Virus record (IMG/VR): IMGVR_UViG_3300020185_001503
Location: 1-24,540 of that record
Strand: one strand, 5' to 3'
Source: a virus
Length of the DNA: 24,540 nucleotides
The notes below the pieces were generated by a model, which saw nothing but the letters and a program-made list of their open reading frames with translations, was not told where the DNA came from and searched no databases. Below, piece after piece: positions 13,434 to 20,691 of the stretch. The position numbers and the translations under genes were made by a program. Position 1 is the first letter of the stretch. The number at the start of each line of letters is the position of its first letter.

Positions 13434-14772
13434 TATATTTCCTTTGAAACTCAAGAGCCTCACCCCATGTGTTTACCATGGGCTGACCTTTTATATTTAG
13501 GCTTGTGTTCAAAAGCATTGGACATCCAGTCTTAGTGTGCCATTCCTCAAGAATTGTTCTCAGCACAGATTTGCAGTCTTTTCTAACAATCTGTACTCTT
13601 GCAGTTCCATCTACGTGAGTTACGGACTTATGATCATGCTTTGCCTTAGCGACAAACTGCATGTACTCGTTCATGGGTCCTTCGAAATATTCATCAGCAA
13701 ACTCTTCCAAGATTGCAGGTGCAAAGGGTCTAAATTTTTGTCTGCGTTTAACCTCGTTAATAGTGTCTTTAATGTGCCGTCTAGGATCAGCAATAAGGCT
13801 ACGATTACCAAGGGAACGAGCGCCAAACTCAGCACGACCATTTGCAATACCACAATAACCACTACTCCCAAGAGTTTTGATAACATCTTTAATTTTAATT
13901 TCACGTTTAATCTCCGTTCCTAAGTATGGGTCAACCCAATTTAATTTCTTGCCATATGCTAATGCCGCCGCCCCTAAAGACGATCCACAGTCACCTGGGT
14001 TTGGCATGATCCAGATGTTTTTACCAAGGTCAGCTACCTTAGTATTCGCAACACAATTCATGGCAACGCCACCCATCATAACGAGATTTTCGTGTGGGCA
14101 GTATTTCTTTACCAAATCAAGTATTGCGTCTTCAACAACAGCTTGTGCTGATGCGGCTATGTCTTCGTTAAACCAATGCGATGGTAAACGTGGAAGTCCT
14201 TTATGGCAATTCAAGTTCACAAGAAAGTCTTTGAGTTCATCATAGAACCTTGGCTCACCGTAAGCCGCCATACCCATTGTAATGTATTCGTCTTCCTGTG
14301 GCTTCAACCCTATGCATCTAGTAACAGCGGAATAGAATAACCCAATAGAGTAGGGATACTTGAAACTCTTTTTCTTGATCATCTTTGGTACGCCATTATT
14401 CATCCACGCTTTCCAAACAGAAACCGTATCCCATTCACCAATGGCATCAATCACCAATACATTACAAGACTCGAATTTAGATGTGTAAAAACCAGACGCC
14501 GCATGCGACTGGTGATGATAGAAAGAAACGTCGTATTCAGTACGACATGGCTTCCACCCTTGACCCGCATATATTTGTCGAGTTTTCTTAAGCCAAGGCT
14601 TTTCGTAGAATGCAACTGTTGCATCAACATCTTTGGGATATTGTGAGGGATGCACCCAACGATCATTCTTCTTACGACTGTAGCGTTCGGCATGAGTGGC
14701 AGATAGAATATTCCCATCCTTGATTACACTCACGCCTGCGTCGTGAAAACCTTCGCTTACACCTATGATCAT
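13417..14772 (-). CDS. NodU/CmcH-type carbamoyltransferase
   Basis: A 451-residue O-carbamoyltransferase. The N-terminal Kae1-like domain has the metal-binding histidines HHQSHAASGFY (H86, H87, H90), EDEYITMGMAAYG and the VMMGGVAMNC turn. The C-terminal domain has GRAEFGARSLGNRS, FRPFAPAI, VDGTARVQ and LLNTSLNIKGQP. The family makes carbamoyl-adenylate from carbamoyl phosphate and ATP and transfers it to a hydroxyl, usually of a sugar. It is shorter than NodU (about 560 residues). The ATG overlaps the preceding stop by one base. Likely part of the glycan-decorating set here. Confidence 0.92.
   Translation of the reverse strand: MIIGVSEGFHDAGVSVIKDGNILSATHAERYSRKKNDRWVHPSQYPKDVDATVAFYEKPWLKKTRQIYAGQGWKPCRTEYDVSFYHHQSHAASGFYTSKFESCNVLVIDAIGEWDTVSVWKAWMNNGVPKMIKKKSFKYPYSIGLFYSAVTRCIGLKPQEDEYITMGMAAYGEPRFYDELKDFLVNLNCHKGLPRLPSHWFNEDIAASAQAVVEDAILDLVKKYCPHENLVMMGGVAMNCVANTKVADLGKNIWIMPNPGDCGSSLGAAALAYGKKLNWVDPYLGTEIKREIKIKDVIKTLGSSGYCGIANGRAEFGARSLGNRSLIADPRRHIKDTINEVKRRQKFRPFAPAILEEFADEYFEGPMNEYMQFVAKAKHDHKSVTHVDGTARVQIVRKDCKSVLRTILEEWHTKTGCPMLLNTSLNIKGQPMVNTWGEALEFQRKYNVEVF
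14640..14662. repeat. 23-bp direct repeat, copy in the carbamoyltransferase gene
   Basis: Exact 23-bp match to 15166-15188, followed by one mismatch and four more matching bases. Both copies are read in the same frame and encode RWVHPSQ. Confidence 0.85.
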
Positions 14773-14963
14773 TAGAAAGTCTGGTTGTCTAAAAGCAGAT
14801 CGATCTTAGCTTCGATTGCATCCATACGGTCAAACACTTCTTCCCACTGTGGTGTAAGTTCTGTTATTTGTTCTGGTTGTTGATAATCACTTACGAATAC
14901 GTCAGCTTCGTATTCCATAATTTCAACATAGTCATCTTTGCTTTTAGTAAATAATTTAAACAT
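14772..14963 (-). CDS. Small coiled-coil-like protein, 63 aa
   Basis: Begins MFKLFTKSKDDYVEIMEYEA and ends WEEVFDRMDAIEAKIDLLLD plus NQTF. The C-terminal half has a heptad-like hydrophobic pattern suggesting a short coiled coil or oligomerisation helix. GGGGACGTT precedes the ATG. Its stop overlaps the carbamoyltransferase ATG by one base (TAATG), so it is translated just before it and could be an accessory subunit, although nothing proves it. Confidence 0.6.
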   Translation of the reverse strand: MFKLFTKSKDDYVEIMEYEADVFVSDYQQPEQITELTPQWEEVFDRMDAIEAKIDLLLDNQTF

Positions 14964-14971
14964 AACGTCCC

Positions 14972-15199
14972 CTATTCAGTTCCTGTCCAATGCCCACGAG
15001 TGTGCGCTCTACTAGTCAATTCTATCAAGCGACTAGTTACTTTTTTCAATGTCTTTTTCGCAATAGGATTTGTTTCCTCATTAGTCAATACTTGCATAAC
15101 ATCAATTAATTTTAGGTCTTCTTGCATAACCTTATTCACATCATATGGTTCACGTTTTTCAATCAATTGTGAGGGATGCACCCAACGACCATTACTCAT
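14972..15199 (-). CDS. Unknown protein with RWVHPSQ start, 75 aa
   Basis: Begins MSNGRWVHPSQLIEKREPYD and is otherwise a charged helical protein (LKLIDVMQVLTNEETNPIAK, then VTSRLIELTSR). The N-terminal RWVHPSQ and the underlying 23 bases are identical to part of the carbamoyltransferase gene 500 bases away. The ATG overlaps the upstream stop as ATGA. No function recognised; the rest of the protein is unlike the transferase. Confidence 0.6.
   Translation of the reverse strand: MSNGRWVHPSQLIEKREPYDVNKVMQEDLKLIDVMQVLTNEETNPIAKKTLKKVTSRLIELTSRAHTRGHWTGTE
15166..15188. repeat. 23-bp direct repeat, copy in the small gene
   Basis: Partner of 14640-14662; see that entry. It encodes RWVHPSQ at residues 5-11 of the 75-residue protein. 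Confidence 0.85.
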
Positions 15200-15375
15200 C
15201 TTTGCACCAATGGGTTTGTCGATTGGCTATCGTGATAATCACCACTTTGGTAGTAATCACGCACTGCTTCTTCTTTAATCATAACGCCATCACGCATACG
15301 ATATGTTACGATTTCACGTCTGATCACACCTTTAACGTCTGCATCAAATGCGCTTTTAAATGGTCCTTCAGTCAT
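15196..15375 (-). CDS. Small T4-like phage protein, 59 aa
   Basis: ATG at 15375 reads MTEGPFKSAFDADVKGVIRR, then EIVTYRMRDGVMIKEEAVRD and YYQSGDYHDSQSTNPLVQR before a TGA. The RDYY..GDYHDS..T.PL ending is a pattern I have seen in short T4-like cyanophage proteins, so the frame is probably real. AAAGGAATGAATA is a good ribosome-binding site. It is coupled to the genes on both sides (TAATG upstream, ATGA downstream). Function unknown. Confidence 0.7.
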   Translation of the reverse strand: MTEGPFKSAFDADVKGVIRREIVTYRMRDGVMIKEEAVRDYYQSGDYHDSQSTNPLVQR

Positions 15376-15788
15376 TATTCATTCCTTTCACATACTCTCT
15401 TGCGTAGATCACTAGAACTAAATCTATGATCACGCTTATTGAAATATAGATCAATGTCACGTCTACGGCATATGTCTTTGCCTGTAAACTCTTTGTCTCT
15501 ATACTCTTCACCTAATATTCTAACATCTAATTTATACATTGTCAAGATATCTTCTACATCAGATTCTGATCCATATGGAATAATCTCATCCACGTACTTG
15601 ACACCCCTAAGTTGGCTATAACGCTCAACGATAGTTTGTACTGGGCTGTTCTTTTCTGGGCGATCTGTAGAGGGGTCCATCTGCAATCCACAGATAAGAT
15701 AGTCACAATGATCCTTAGCTTCACGAAGCATTTGGATATGACCTGCATGCAATAGGTCAAAGGTGCTAAACGTTATTCCCACTTTCAT
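15375..15788 (-). CDS. Glycerol-3-phosphate-type cytidylyltransferase
   Basis: A 137-residue nucleotidyltransferase with the HXGH motif in STFDLLHAGH (14-17), a RYSQLRGVKYVDEI segment, and a C-terminal DHRFSSSDLRKR corresponding to the ISTT-type motif. The family (TagD-like) joins CTP to glycerol-3-phosphate or a similar phospho-alcohol to give CDP-glycerol or a related activated unit. Length matches TagD (about 130 residues). It could feed a phospho-alcohol decoration of a glycan. The ATG at 15788 begins the conserved core; the GTG at 15800 is less likely. Confidence 0.87.
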   Translation of the reverse strand: MKVGITFSTFDLLHAGHIQMLREAKDHCDYLICGLQMDPSTDRPEKNSPVQTIVERYSQLRGVKYVDEIIPYGSESDVEDILTMYKLDVRILGEEYRDKEFTGKDICRRRDIDLYFNKRDHRFSSSDLRKRVCERNE

Positions 15789-15790
15789 TT

Positions 15791-16420
15791 TCAATCCCAC
15801 AAATTTTCGTAGTATTTACCAAACAACATAAAGCCATTTGTCATACGTTCTTGGTGGGCTTTGCGGCCTTCAAGGTCTTTCCAAACAAGTTTTAATCCTA
15901 AGCCAAGACCCTCAGTTTTAGTAGGATCATCTTCATATTTGTAATAATCTTCTTCCCAGCTATCACGAAGCTTTTGCTCAAACGCCCAGATCATTTCCCC
16001 CATAATCCAATCCCAACGAGCATGATGAAAGTCATCTGTATCATACTCATTCTCTTTAGGAGGAGCATTGGTGCTACGAAGTTCTTCTGGAACATCTTCA
16101 TCATCTGTCCAAGGTGACCCGTGCTTAGTTTCTTTTAATTGTTTGAGCATAGGAATAATGATAGGAGCAAGAGTATGATCCATGCTCCATGTGTCGTACT
16201 TGTCTATACGAACTCTAATCTTTTGGCCACTACGCTTGTCAAGATACAAGTTGATAGTGTGATTATAAAGCCACTGCAAACCGTCTTCTACTTTTTCAAG
16301 AAACGATTCAAAACGAGTTGAGCTTTCTTCCCATCCCCACCGACCATACTTCTTGTCCATATAATGATCATGGACATAGCTTACCCAACGATGGCGATAT
16401 TTTCCAATATAAATTTTCAT
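15791..16420 (-). CDS. Conserved T4-like phage protein of unknown function
   Basis: A 209-residue tryptophan- and tyrosine-rich protein beginning MKIYIGKYRHRWVSYVHDHY. It has a dense acidic centre (TDDEDVPEELR, ENEYDTDDFHHARW) and GRKAHQERMTNGFMLFGKYY near the end. I recognise it as a protein found in many T4-like cyanophages but know of no function. GGAG precedes the ATG, after the zinc-ribbon gene. Confidence 0.75.
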   Translation of the reverse strand: MKIYIGKYRHRWVSYVHDHYMDKKYGRWGWEESSTRFESFLEKVEDGLQWLYNHTINLYLDKRSGQKIRVRIDKYDTWSMDHTLAPIIIPMLKQLKETKHGSPWTDDEDVPEELRSTNAPPKENEYDTDDFHHARWDWIMGEMIWAFEQKLRDSWEEDYYKYEDDPTKTEGLGLGLKLVWKDLEGRKAHQERMTNGFMLFGKYYENLWD

Positions 16421-16422
16421 AT

Positions 16423-16662
16423 CTAACTCCTAAAACTAAACATCGACATCGGGCATTCGTAGGTTGGGCAGTAATAGTTTGTAATGCCCTTAAACTCCAT
16501 GCCGCATTTTTGACATTTGCTTACACCGAAATGTGGATCAATGTCAGGTTGAAATGGATTCTTTGGCTCAAGCTTCCAAGTATTTTCAAGACCCGCGAGT
16601 CGCTGGTTGATTTCTTTTAGCTCTTTATAGATAGCCTCTATGTGTCCTTCAGTTGTTTTCAT
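16423..16662 (-). CDS. Small zinc-ribbon protein, 79 aa
   Basis: A coiled-coil-like N-terminus (HIEAIYKELKEINQRLAGLE) is followed by a probable zinc ribbon, C50-x2-C53 and C65-x4-C70 (KCQKCGMEF, YYCPTYECPM). Such proteins usually bind nucleic acid or act as small scaffolds; the role here is unknown. The ATG overlaps the dehydrogenase stop by 4 nt (ATGA), with GAGGGATGAAAA as ribosome-binding region. Confidence 0.7.
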   Translation of the reverse strand: MKTTEGHIEAIYKELKEINQRLAGLENTWKLEPKNPFQPDIDPHFGVSKCQKCGMEFKGITNYYCPTYECPMSMFSFRS

Positions 16663-17405
16663 TTTTCATCCCTCAACCTTTCATTATATTGCATTGCCTC
16701 TGATAGAATGGACAAGTCTACACCCTTTGTATGTGCTGTATTTAGTAAGGCTGACACATCCTTGGGGAAGCAGTGACCACCGTAACCACGATCATCTTCA
16801 TGTACATTTGTGTGGCTCTTACCAATTCTAGGATCATCTGAAACGTTTTGTAACAGTTCGTGTGGGTCAACCCCAATGGCATTCGCCATATCATACACTT
16901 GGTTGAAGAATGCAACTTTCATTGCTAGGTATGAGTTGCGGAAATACTTAGTCATAATTAAAATCTCAGGCTTTTTCACGTGTATAGGAATGCCTAAAGT
17001 AGATAGTATATTAACCCAAACACCAATAGAGCCACCACCAAGAGAAATAGATTCTTGCGATTTGAAGTCTTCCATTGCATGATTAGCACGTAAGTATTCG
17101 GGTGAAAATGTAATTTGTTTGTCTGGATAAGAACGGTTGATAAGTTCCCAACCTTCAAGACTGATTGTTGATTTGATCAAGATTGGTACATCATCTTTAA
17201 CACGTTCAATGATTTCATACACATTACTCATGTTGCACGAACCATCTTCATCCTCAGGTGTTGACACAGCTATGATCACTGCATCACAATCAACCCAATC
17301 TTTGTATCCTTTCATAGGATCATATACGTGTGTCTTATAATACGGCTGCAGGGACAACGCATGCGCCATCCCCACGAAACCATATCCACAAATTAAAACC
17401 TTCAC
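16659..17405 (-). CDS. Shortened UDP-glucose/GDP-mannose dehydrogenase
   Basis: A 248-residue nucleotide-sugar dehydrogenase (UGDH type). The NAD-binding loop is GYGFVG at 7-12, followed by VSTPEDEDG, the STISLEG substrate loop, FSPEYLR and the catalytic lysine region YFRNSYLAMKVAFFN. The nucleophilic cysteine lies in GGHCFPKD (Cys212). UGDHs oxidise UDP-glucose to UDP-glucuronate. Bacterial enzymes are about 390-430 residues; the C-terminal UDP-binding domain is missing while all catalytic residues remain. I chose the GTG at 17405, which gives a GTGA overlap with the upstream stop. The true nucleotide-sugar substrate is uncertain. Confidence 0.85.
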   Translation of the reverse strand: MKVLICGYGFVGMAHALSLQPYYKTHVYDPMKGYKDWVDCDAVIIAVSTPEDEDGSCNMSNVYEIIERVKDDVPILIKSTISLEGWELINRSYPDKQITFSPEYLRANHAMEDFKSQESISLGGGSIGVWVNILSTLGIPIHVKKPEILIMTKYFRNSYLAMKVAFFNQVYDMANAIGVDPHELLQNVSDDPRIGKSHTNVHEDDRGYGGHCFPKDVSALLNTAHTKGVDLSILSEAMQYNERLRDEK

Positions 17406-17731
17406 TTCTTTTCTTTCCAATCATTAATAAAATTAATCTTTCGATCCTCTGTCCACTCCTCTTTCAAGTAATCATTATCACGATCAAACAAATTCAAAAC
17501 ACGTTCTTTGTCGAGAACAAATGTGTCAACGATATTCTCTCCCATCCAATGTTGGCTAAACTCTTTTACTTCTTGCATGGTCACACTGTCTTGAATATAA
17601 GTAATAGCTTCATCAGTGGTCAAAGGCATGTCCTCTTCATCATCACTCATAGCACTAATTGGGATTGCATAACGCATACGGTGTGTGCTGATTACTGTAG
17701 TCACTACATAAAGTTCATTATCTTTAGTCAT
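17402..17731 (-). CDS. Conserved small T4-like phage protein, 109 aa
   Basis: Begins MTKDNELYVVTTVISTHRMR and includes YAIPISAMSDDEED, a helical middle (TDEAITYIQDSVTMQEVKEF) and DTFVLDKERVLNLFDRDN. I have seen this pattern in T4-like cyanophages without a function. AAGGAAAATTAA precedes the ATG. It is linked to the dehydrogenase by a GTGA overlap. Confidence 0.7.
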   Translation of the reverse strand: MTKDNELYVVTTVISTHRMRYAIPISAMSDDEEDMPLTTDEAITYIQDSVTMQEVKEFSQHWMGENIVDTFVLDKERVLNLFDRDNDYLKEEWTEDRKINFINDWKEKK

Positions 17732-17741
17732 TTAATTTTCC

Positions 17742-18293
17742 TTATTTTTCAATGTAGAAGATGTGGCTTCCGATACGAGCAACACGGTTCAGAGATGACG
17801 CCCAGTAAGCTTTCATCCAGTGAGCATGGTAGTGCGTAGCGCCTTGTGTCATTCCACGAAAGTTTCCGTTCATATAGATATCGTGTGCGTACTTACGTGA
17901 CTGTTCCCAAGAGTCGTCATCATATGGTTCGTCATGCTTGCCATCGCAATACCAAGAAAACTGACAAGAACGACTGTCTTTCTTGTAACCTTGGTGGACA
18001 ACATCACACACTGTATCTGGGTAGCGTGTACTAACTACACGGTTTAAAACAACATCACTAACACTCATTGCATCTACTAGACTTTTTGCATGTGTCTCAA
18101 AGTAGATATTCAACGCCAAACACTCCATCTCTTCAGCTTGCGTCTCAGCCTGTTGGGCTTGATAAGACTCAAGGATACCCTGTAGTACCGCTTCGTCTTC
18201 ATGTGCTTGAGCAACAGTTCCTGCATATATCATAGCGGCAAATACTGCGGTGTTGATAGCTACTGCGATTGTGTTCTTGTAAATAGTCTTCAT
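17742..18293 (-). CDS. Secreted SleB/CwlJ-type cell-wall hydrolase
   Basis: A 183-residue protein with an N-terminal secretion signal (basic MKTIYKN, hydrophobic core to about residue 27, AQA site near residue 30). A hydrolase_2 (SleB/CwlJ) domain follows: ALNIYFETHA with probable catalytic Glu66, VVLNRV, CDVVHQG, CQFSWYCDG, QGATHYHA and IGSHIFY. These enzymes cut peptidoglycan, probably as lytic transglycosylases, and occur in alphaproteobacterial phages and hosts. The signal could be cleaved or act as a signal-anchor. A near-consensus promoter precedes it, suggesting control separate from its neighbours. GAGG precedes the ATG. Confidence 0.88.
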   Translation of the reverse strand: MKTIYKNTIAVAINTAVFAAMIYAGTVAQAHEDEAVLQGILESYQAQQAETQAEEMECLALNIYFETHAKSLVDAMSVSDVVLNRVVSTRYPDTVCDVVHQGYKKDSRSCQFSWYCDGKHDEPYDDDSWEQSRKYAHDIYMNGNFRGMTQGATHYHAHWMKAYWASSLNRVARIGSHIFYIEK

Positions 18294-18325
18294 TACTAAG
18301 CCTCAATTTCTGTTTCTATACAAGA

Positions 18326-18354
18326 CTTATATAATGATTCGTTTAGTCTGTCAA
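18326..18354 (-). promoter_or_regulatory. Near-consensus sigma70 promoter for the cell-wall hydrolase
   Basis: TTGACA (18349-18354), an exact 17-base spacer and TATAAG (18326-18331) on the minus strand, 33 bases before the hydrolase ATG. The TGA stop of the upstream gene lies inside the -35. Confidence 0.8.
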
Positions 18355-18584
18355 CTATAATTATTCTTTATTTGAGTTAACACATTCTTCAGTTTAAAGA
18401 CGATACCTGTTTTCAAAGCTTCCTCTGACCAAAAGGTATCGTCCTCTGTTATTGCCGACAAAGATTCTAACAACATCATGTTTTGCCCTTTCAAGGCATC
18501 AATCTCATTGTACAACTCTGTCTTATCAGACTTGAGGTGTTCAATCTCTGCAAATAGAGCATCTATGTTCGGCTTTCTTATCAT
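18351..18584 (-). CDS. Small coiled-coil protein, 77 aa
   Basis: Reads MIRKPNIDALFAEIEHLKSD then KTELYNEIDALKGQNMMLLE, a convincing heptad pattern over residues 8-42, with a shorter amphipathic C-terminal helix. It is probably an oligomeric scaffold; the partner is unknown. Its ATG overlaps the stop of the GT17-sulfotransferase gene as ATGA, so it may be made together with it. Confidence 0.65.
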   Translation of the reverse strand: MIRKPNIDALFAEIEHLKSDKTELYNEIDALKGQNMMLLESLSAITEDDTFWSEEALKTGIVFKLKNVLTQIKNNYS

Positions 18585-20113
18585 TTGTGTTTCTCGTAGA
18601 AATCATAATCTTCTTGGTAGATTTTCTTCACAAATGCCAACTGTTCTTCCGACAAGTCATCTCTCAAGATTTCTTTTTTCGTTTGGTTTAACTTATGGCT
18701 GACCTTAAATGTTTTCGAAACATCATGTTTGTCAACAACCGTAAACTTCTTGAACTTATCTTGATCAACAAACCACGACTGTGGGTGGAAGTGGTGAAGT
18801 TGATGGTGCGAAGATAGTTTGTTGAAGTTTGCAAAGAAATAGTCAATCTTCTCTTGTTTAGTACAAGTTTTCAGATCAACACCAAACGATGCGAACATAT
18901 CTTCACCATAGTGATAGTAGCGTTGCTTTTCTACTAGATAAGCATTGATACAAGACTCGAAACGTTCGACTGGATCGGAGAATACCATAATTGGTTTTCC
19001 TCTCAACTCATCGTAATCATCTGTATCTCGCATGATCTGTTTGCGATCAGGGAATGTTTCCTTGATTGTTACACTACAGCTTCTTGGCACTTCAAACCAA
19101 TTACGTTCACCATCAAGGTTATATAGCAATGGGAACTGAAGCTTCTGACACCAGAAACAATTACAAGCACTGAACTGGTAATCTTCATCCATTTTCACTG
19201 AAGGTAACAAGAATTCTTTGATCTCTTCATCTTCAAAGATCAACTTAGGTAGTTGCTCAACAGGGAACCTCTTTAGATGGTGGTTTACATTACCATCAGG
19301 TGCAGTACCTTCTTCCATAAGAGTGTCACCAAGTTTATCGTACTCAGAGTAACCTTTAGCGCCATCTGCCATCCACTCAAAAGAGTCGTGTGCATGAGCA
19401 AACGAGTCTGCCTTTGCTTGACGTTGCTTTGCGTTACCCATCCATGCAAAGTGCCAACCCATATCTTGGATTACTTTGTTGTTATGTGTAGGCCAACGAA
19501 TAGGCCATTCGATAGCACCACATCTAATGCGGTTAACAGAGGTCTTCATGATCTGAGCCTTAGTCGCAAAGAACATAGCCTTCCACCAAACAACATGACT
19601 ACCATCTGTATTGAATGCTCTTAGGTCAGCACGTCCTTGTAGGTATGCCAATGGAATTTTAAGAATAATGTCTTGGTGGTTAACACACATTCTCGCAACC
19701 CATCTGACGTTCTCAGGCTTAATGATCTCATCTGCATCGCCATAGATGAACACATCGTTATCATTAAACTGCCCCATTGCTTGCATAACTGCATCTTTTT
19801 GGAGACGTTCACGAACTCGTGCATACAGAGAATCTTGATTGTCTTTATTGACACCAGCGTTATTGATGTCAACTTTCATGATCTCTAGTTCTTCTGTTTC
19901 TGGGATGTCATGCTCAATGTAAATGATCTTTTCCATTGGCAACCCTTGTTTGAGCGCAATGTCAAGAAACTTGCGTTGAACTGGTTTACCGCTGTGTGTC
20001 TTGTTTGACTCCACAATGATAAACTTGTCAACGACATCCTTCAAGAGGTTCACTCTTAGTTTTAGCAGTTCTTCGCCATAAGGGGCAAAGAATGGAAAAC
20101 AATCAACAATCAT
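18581..20113 (-). CDS. GT17-like glycosyltransferase fused to a sulfotransferase-like domain
   Basis: A 510-residue two-domain protein. Residues 1 to about 300 follow the GT17 family (beta-1,4-N-acetylglucosaminyltransferase type): an LLKLRVNLL segment, VDKFIIVESNKTHSGKP, YGDADEIIKPENV and GWHFAWMG. Residues ~335-460 show sulfotransferase-like motifs: PRSCSVTIK (343-351, 5'-phosphosulfate-binding type), FSDPVERFESC (378-388, 3'-phosphate-binding type) and HFHPQSWF (441-448). It may add a sugar and a sulfate to the same glycan; PAPS could come from the APS-kinase-like protein at 15-458 (inference). It overlaps both neighbours through ATGA junctions. Confidence 0.75.
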   Translation of the reverse strand: MIVDCFPFFAPYGEELLKLRVNLLKDVVDKFIIVESNKTHSGKPVQRKFLDIALKQGLPMEKIIYIEHDIPETEELEIMKVDINNAGVNKDNQDSLYARVRERLQKDAVMQAMGQFNDNDVFIYGDADEIIKPENVRWVARMCVNHQDIILKIPLAYLQGRADLRAFNTDGSHVVWWKAMFFATKAQIMKTSVNRIRCGAIEWPIRWPTHNNKVIQDMGWHFAWMGNAKQRQAKADSFAHAHDSFEWMADGAKGYSEYDKLGDTLMEEGTAPDGNVNHHLKRFPVEQLPKLIFEDEEIKEFLLPSVKMDEDYQFSACNCFWCQKLQFPLLYNLDGERNWFEVPRSCSVTIKETFPDRKQIMRDTDDYDELRGKPIMVFSDPVERFESCINAYLVEKQRYYHYGEDMFASFGVDLKTCTKQEKIDYFFANFNKLSSHHQLHHFHPQSWFVDQDKFKKFTVVDKHDVSKTFKVSHKLNQTKKEILRDDLSEEQLAFVKKIYQEDYDFYEKHK

Positions 20114-20691
20114 CGCTTAGTCCTTTCTAGCACGGTCAATCCGTTATTATTTGTTCTAAATTCTCTAAACTTCCACTCAGGATTTTCCATAACAAAGTGA
20201 ACGATAGAAGCGATCAATCCTTCACCAGCCATTGGTCTTTTGTCCTTGAAGTCTCGCCAGTTCTGCTTCTCATCTCTACACCCATAAGTATGCGTGTCAT
20301 GAAATGCAAGGAACTTCCTAGCTTTATTGCCATGCATCTTAAGCTCTCTTTTTAGCTGAGAACCAGAATGCCAAGTATCGATAAACAATAGGTCAGTTTC
20401 TTCAATTTCTATTTTCAAAACGTTTTCTTCCATGTACTTCACGTCTTTACCAACAGTCTTAGCTCTTCTGAACAAATCCATCACTTCTTGATCTAGTTCG
20501 ATGTCATATGATCTTAGAGCGGCGTTAGTGTTGAGAAACGCTCTACTACTTTGTCCATCACGTACTCCCATTTCTGTGATGTGTTCACATTCCATTCCCA
20601 ATGTATAGAGCAACTCAATATGCTCATTGATATCAGAGAATGTATTCTTGGCGTTGTTGTATTCGCCTTCTATAAATTGCACAAAACTCAT
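20110..20691 (-). CDS. Class I methyltransferase-like protein (Methyltransf_24/CmcI type)
   Basis: A 193-residue Rossmann-fold protein with a SAM-site motif, ITEMGVRDGQS (about 39-49), LRSYDIELD for the second strand, and LLFIDTWHSGSQLKRELKMH plus FHDTHTYG. This pattern is seen in Methyltransf_24 and cephalosporin-hydroxylase-like proteins of sugar clusters. It probably methylates a sugar. The ATG at 20691 makes an ATGA overlap with rmlB and has AGGTGG upstream. An in-frame ATG at 20724, with GAGGTTACTGA upstream, would add 11 residues and is the alternative. Confidence 0.75.
   Translation of the reverse strand: MSFVQFIEGEYNNAKNTFSDINEHIELLYTLGMECEHITEMGVRDGQSSRAFLNTNAALRSYDIELDQEVMDLFRRAKTVGKDVKYMEENVLKIEIEETDLLFIDTWHSGSQLKRELKMHGNKARKFLAFHDTHTYGCRDEKQNWRDFKDKRPMAGEGLIASIVHFVMENPEWKFREFRTNNNGLTVLERTKR

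Noticed and set aside
13671-13904. Hydrophobic minus-strand frame that looks like a membrane protein
   Set aside because: It is an out-of-frame shadow of the carbamoyltransferase C-terminal domain, whose motifs are intact.
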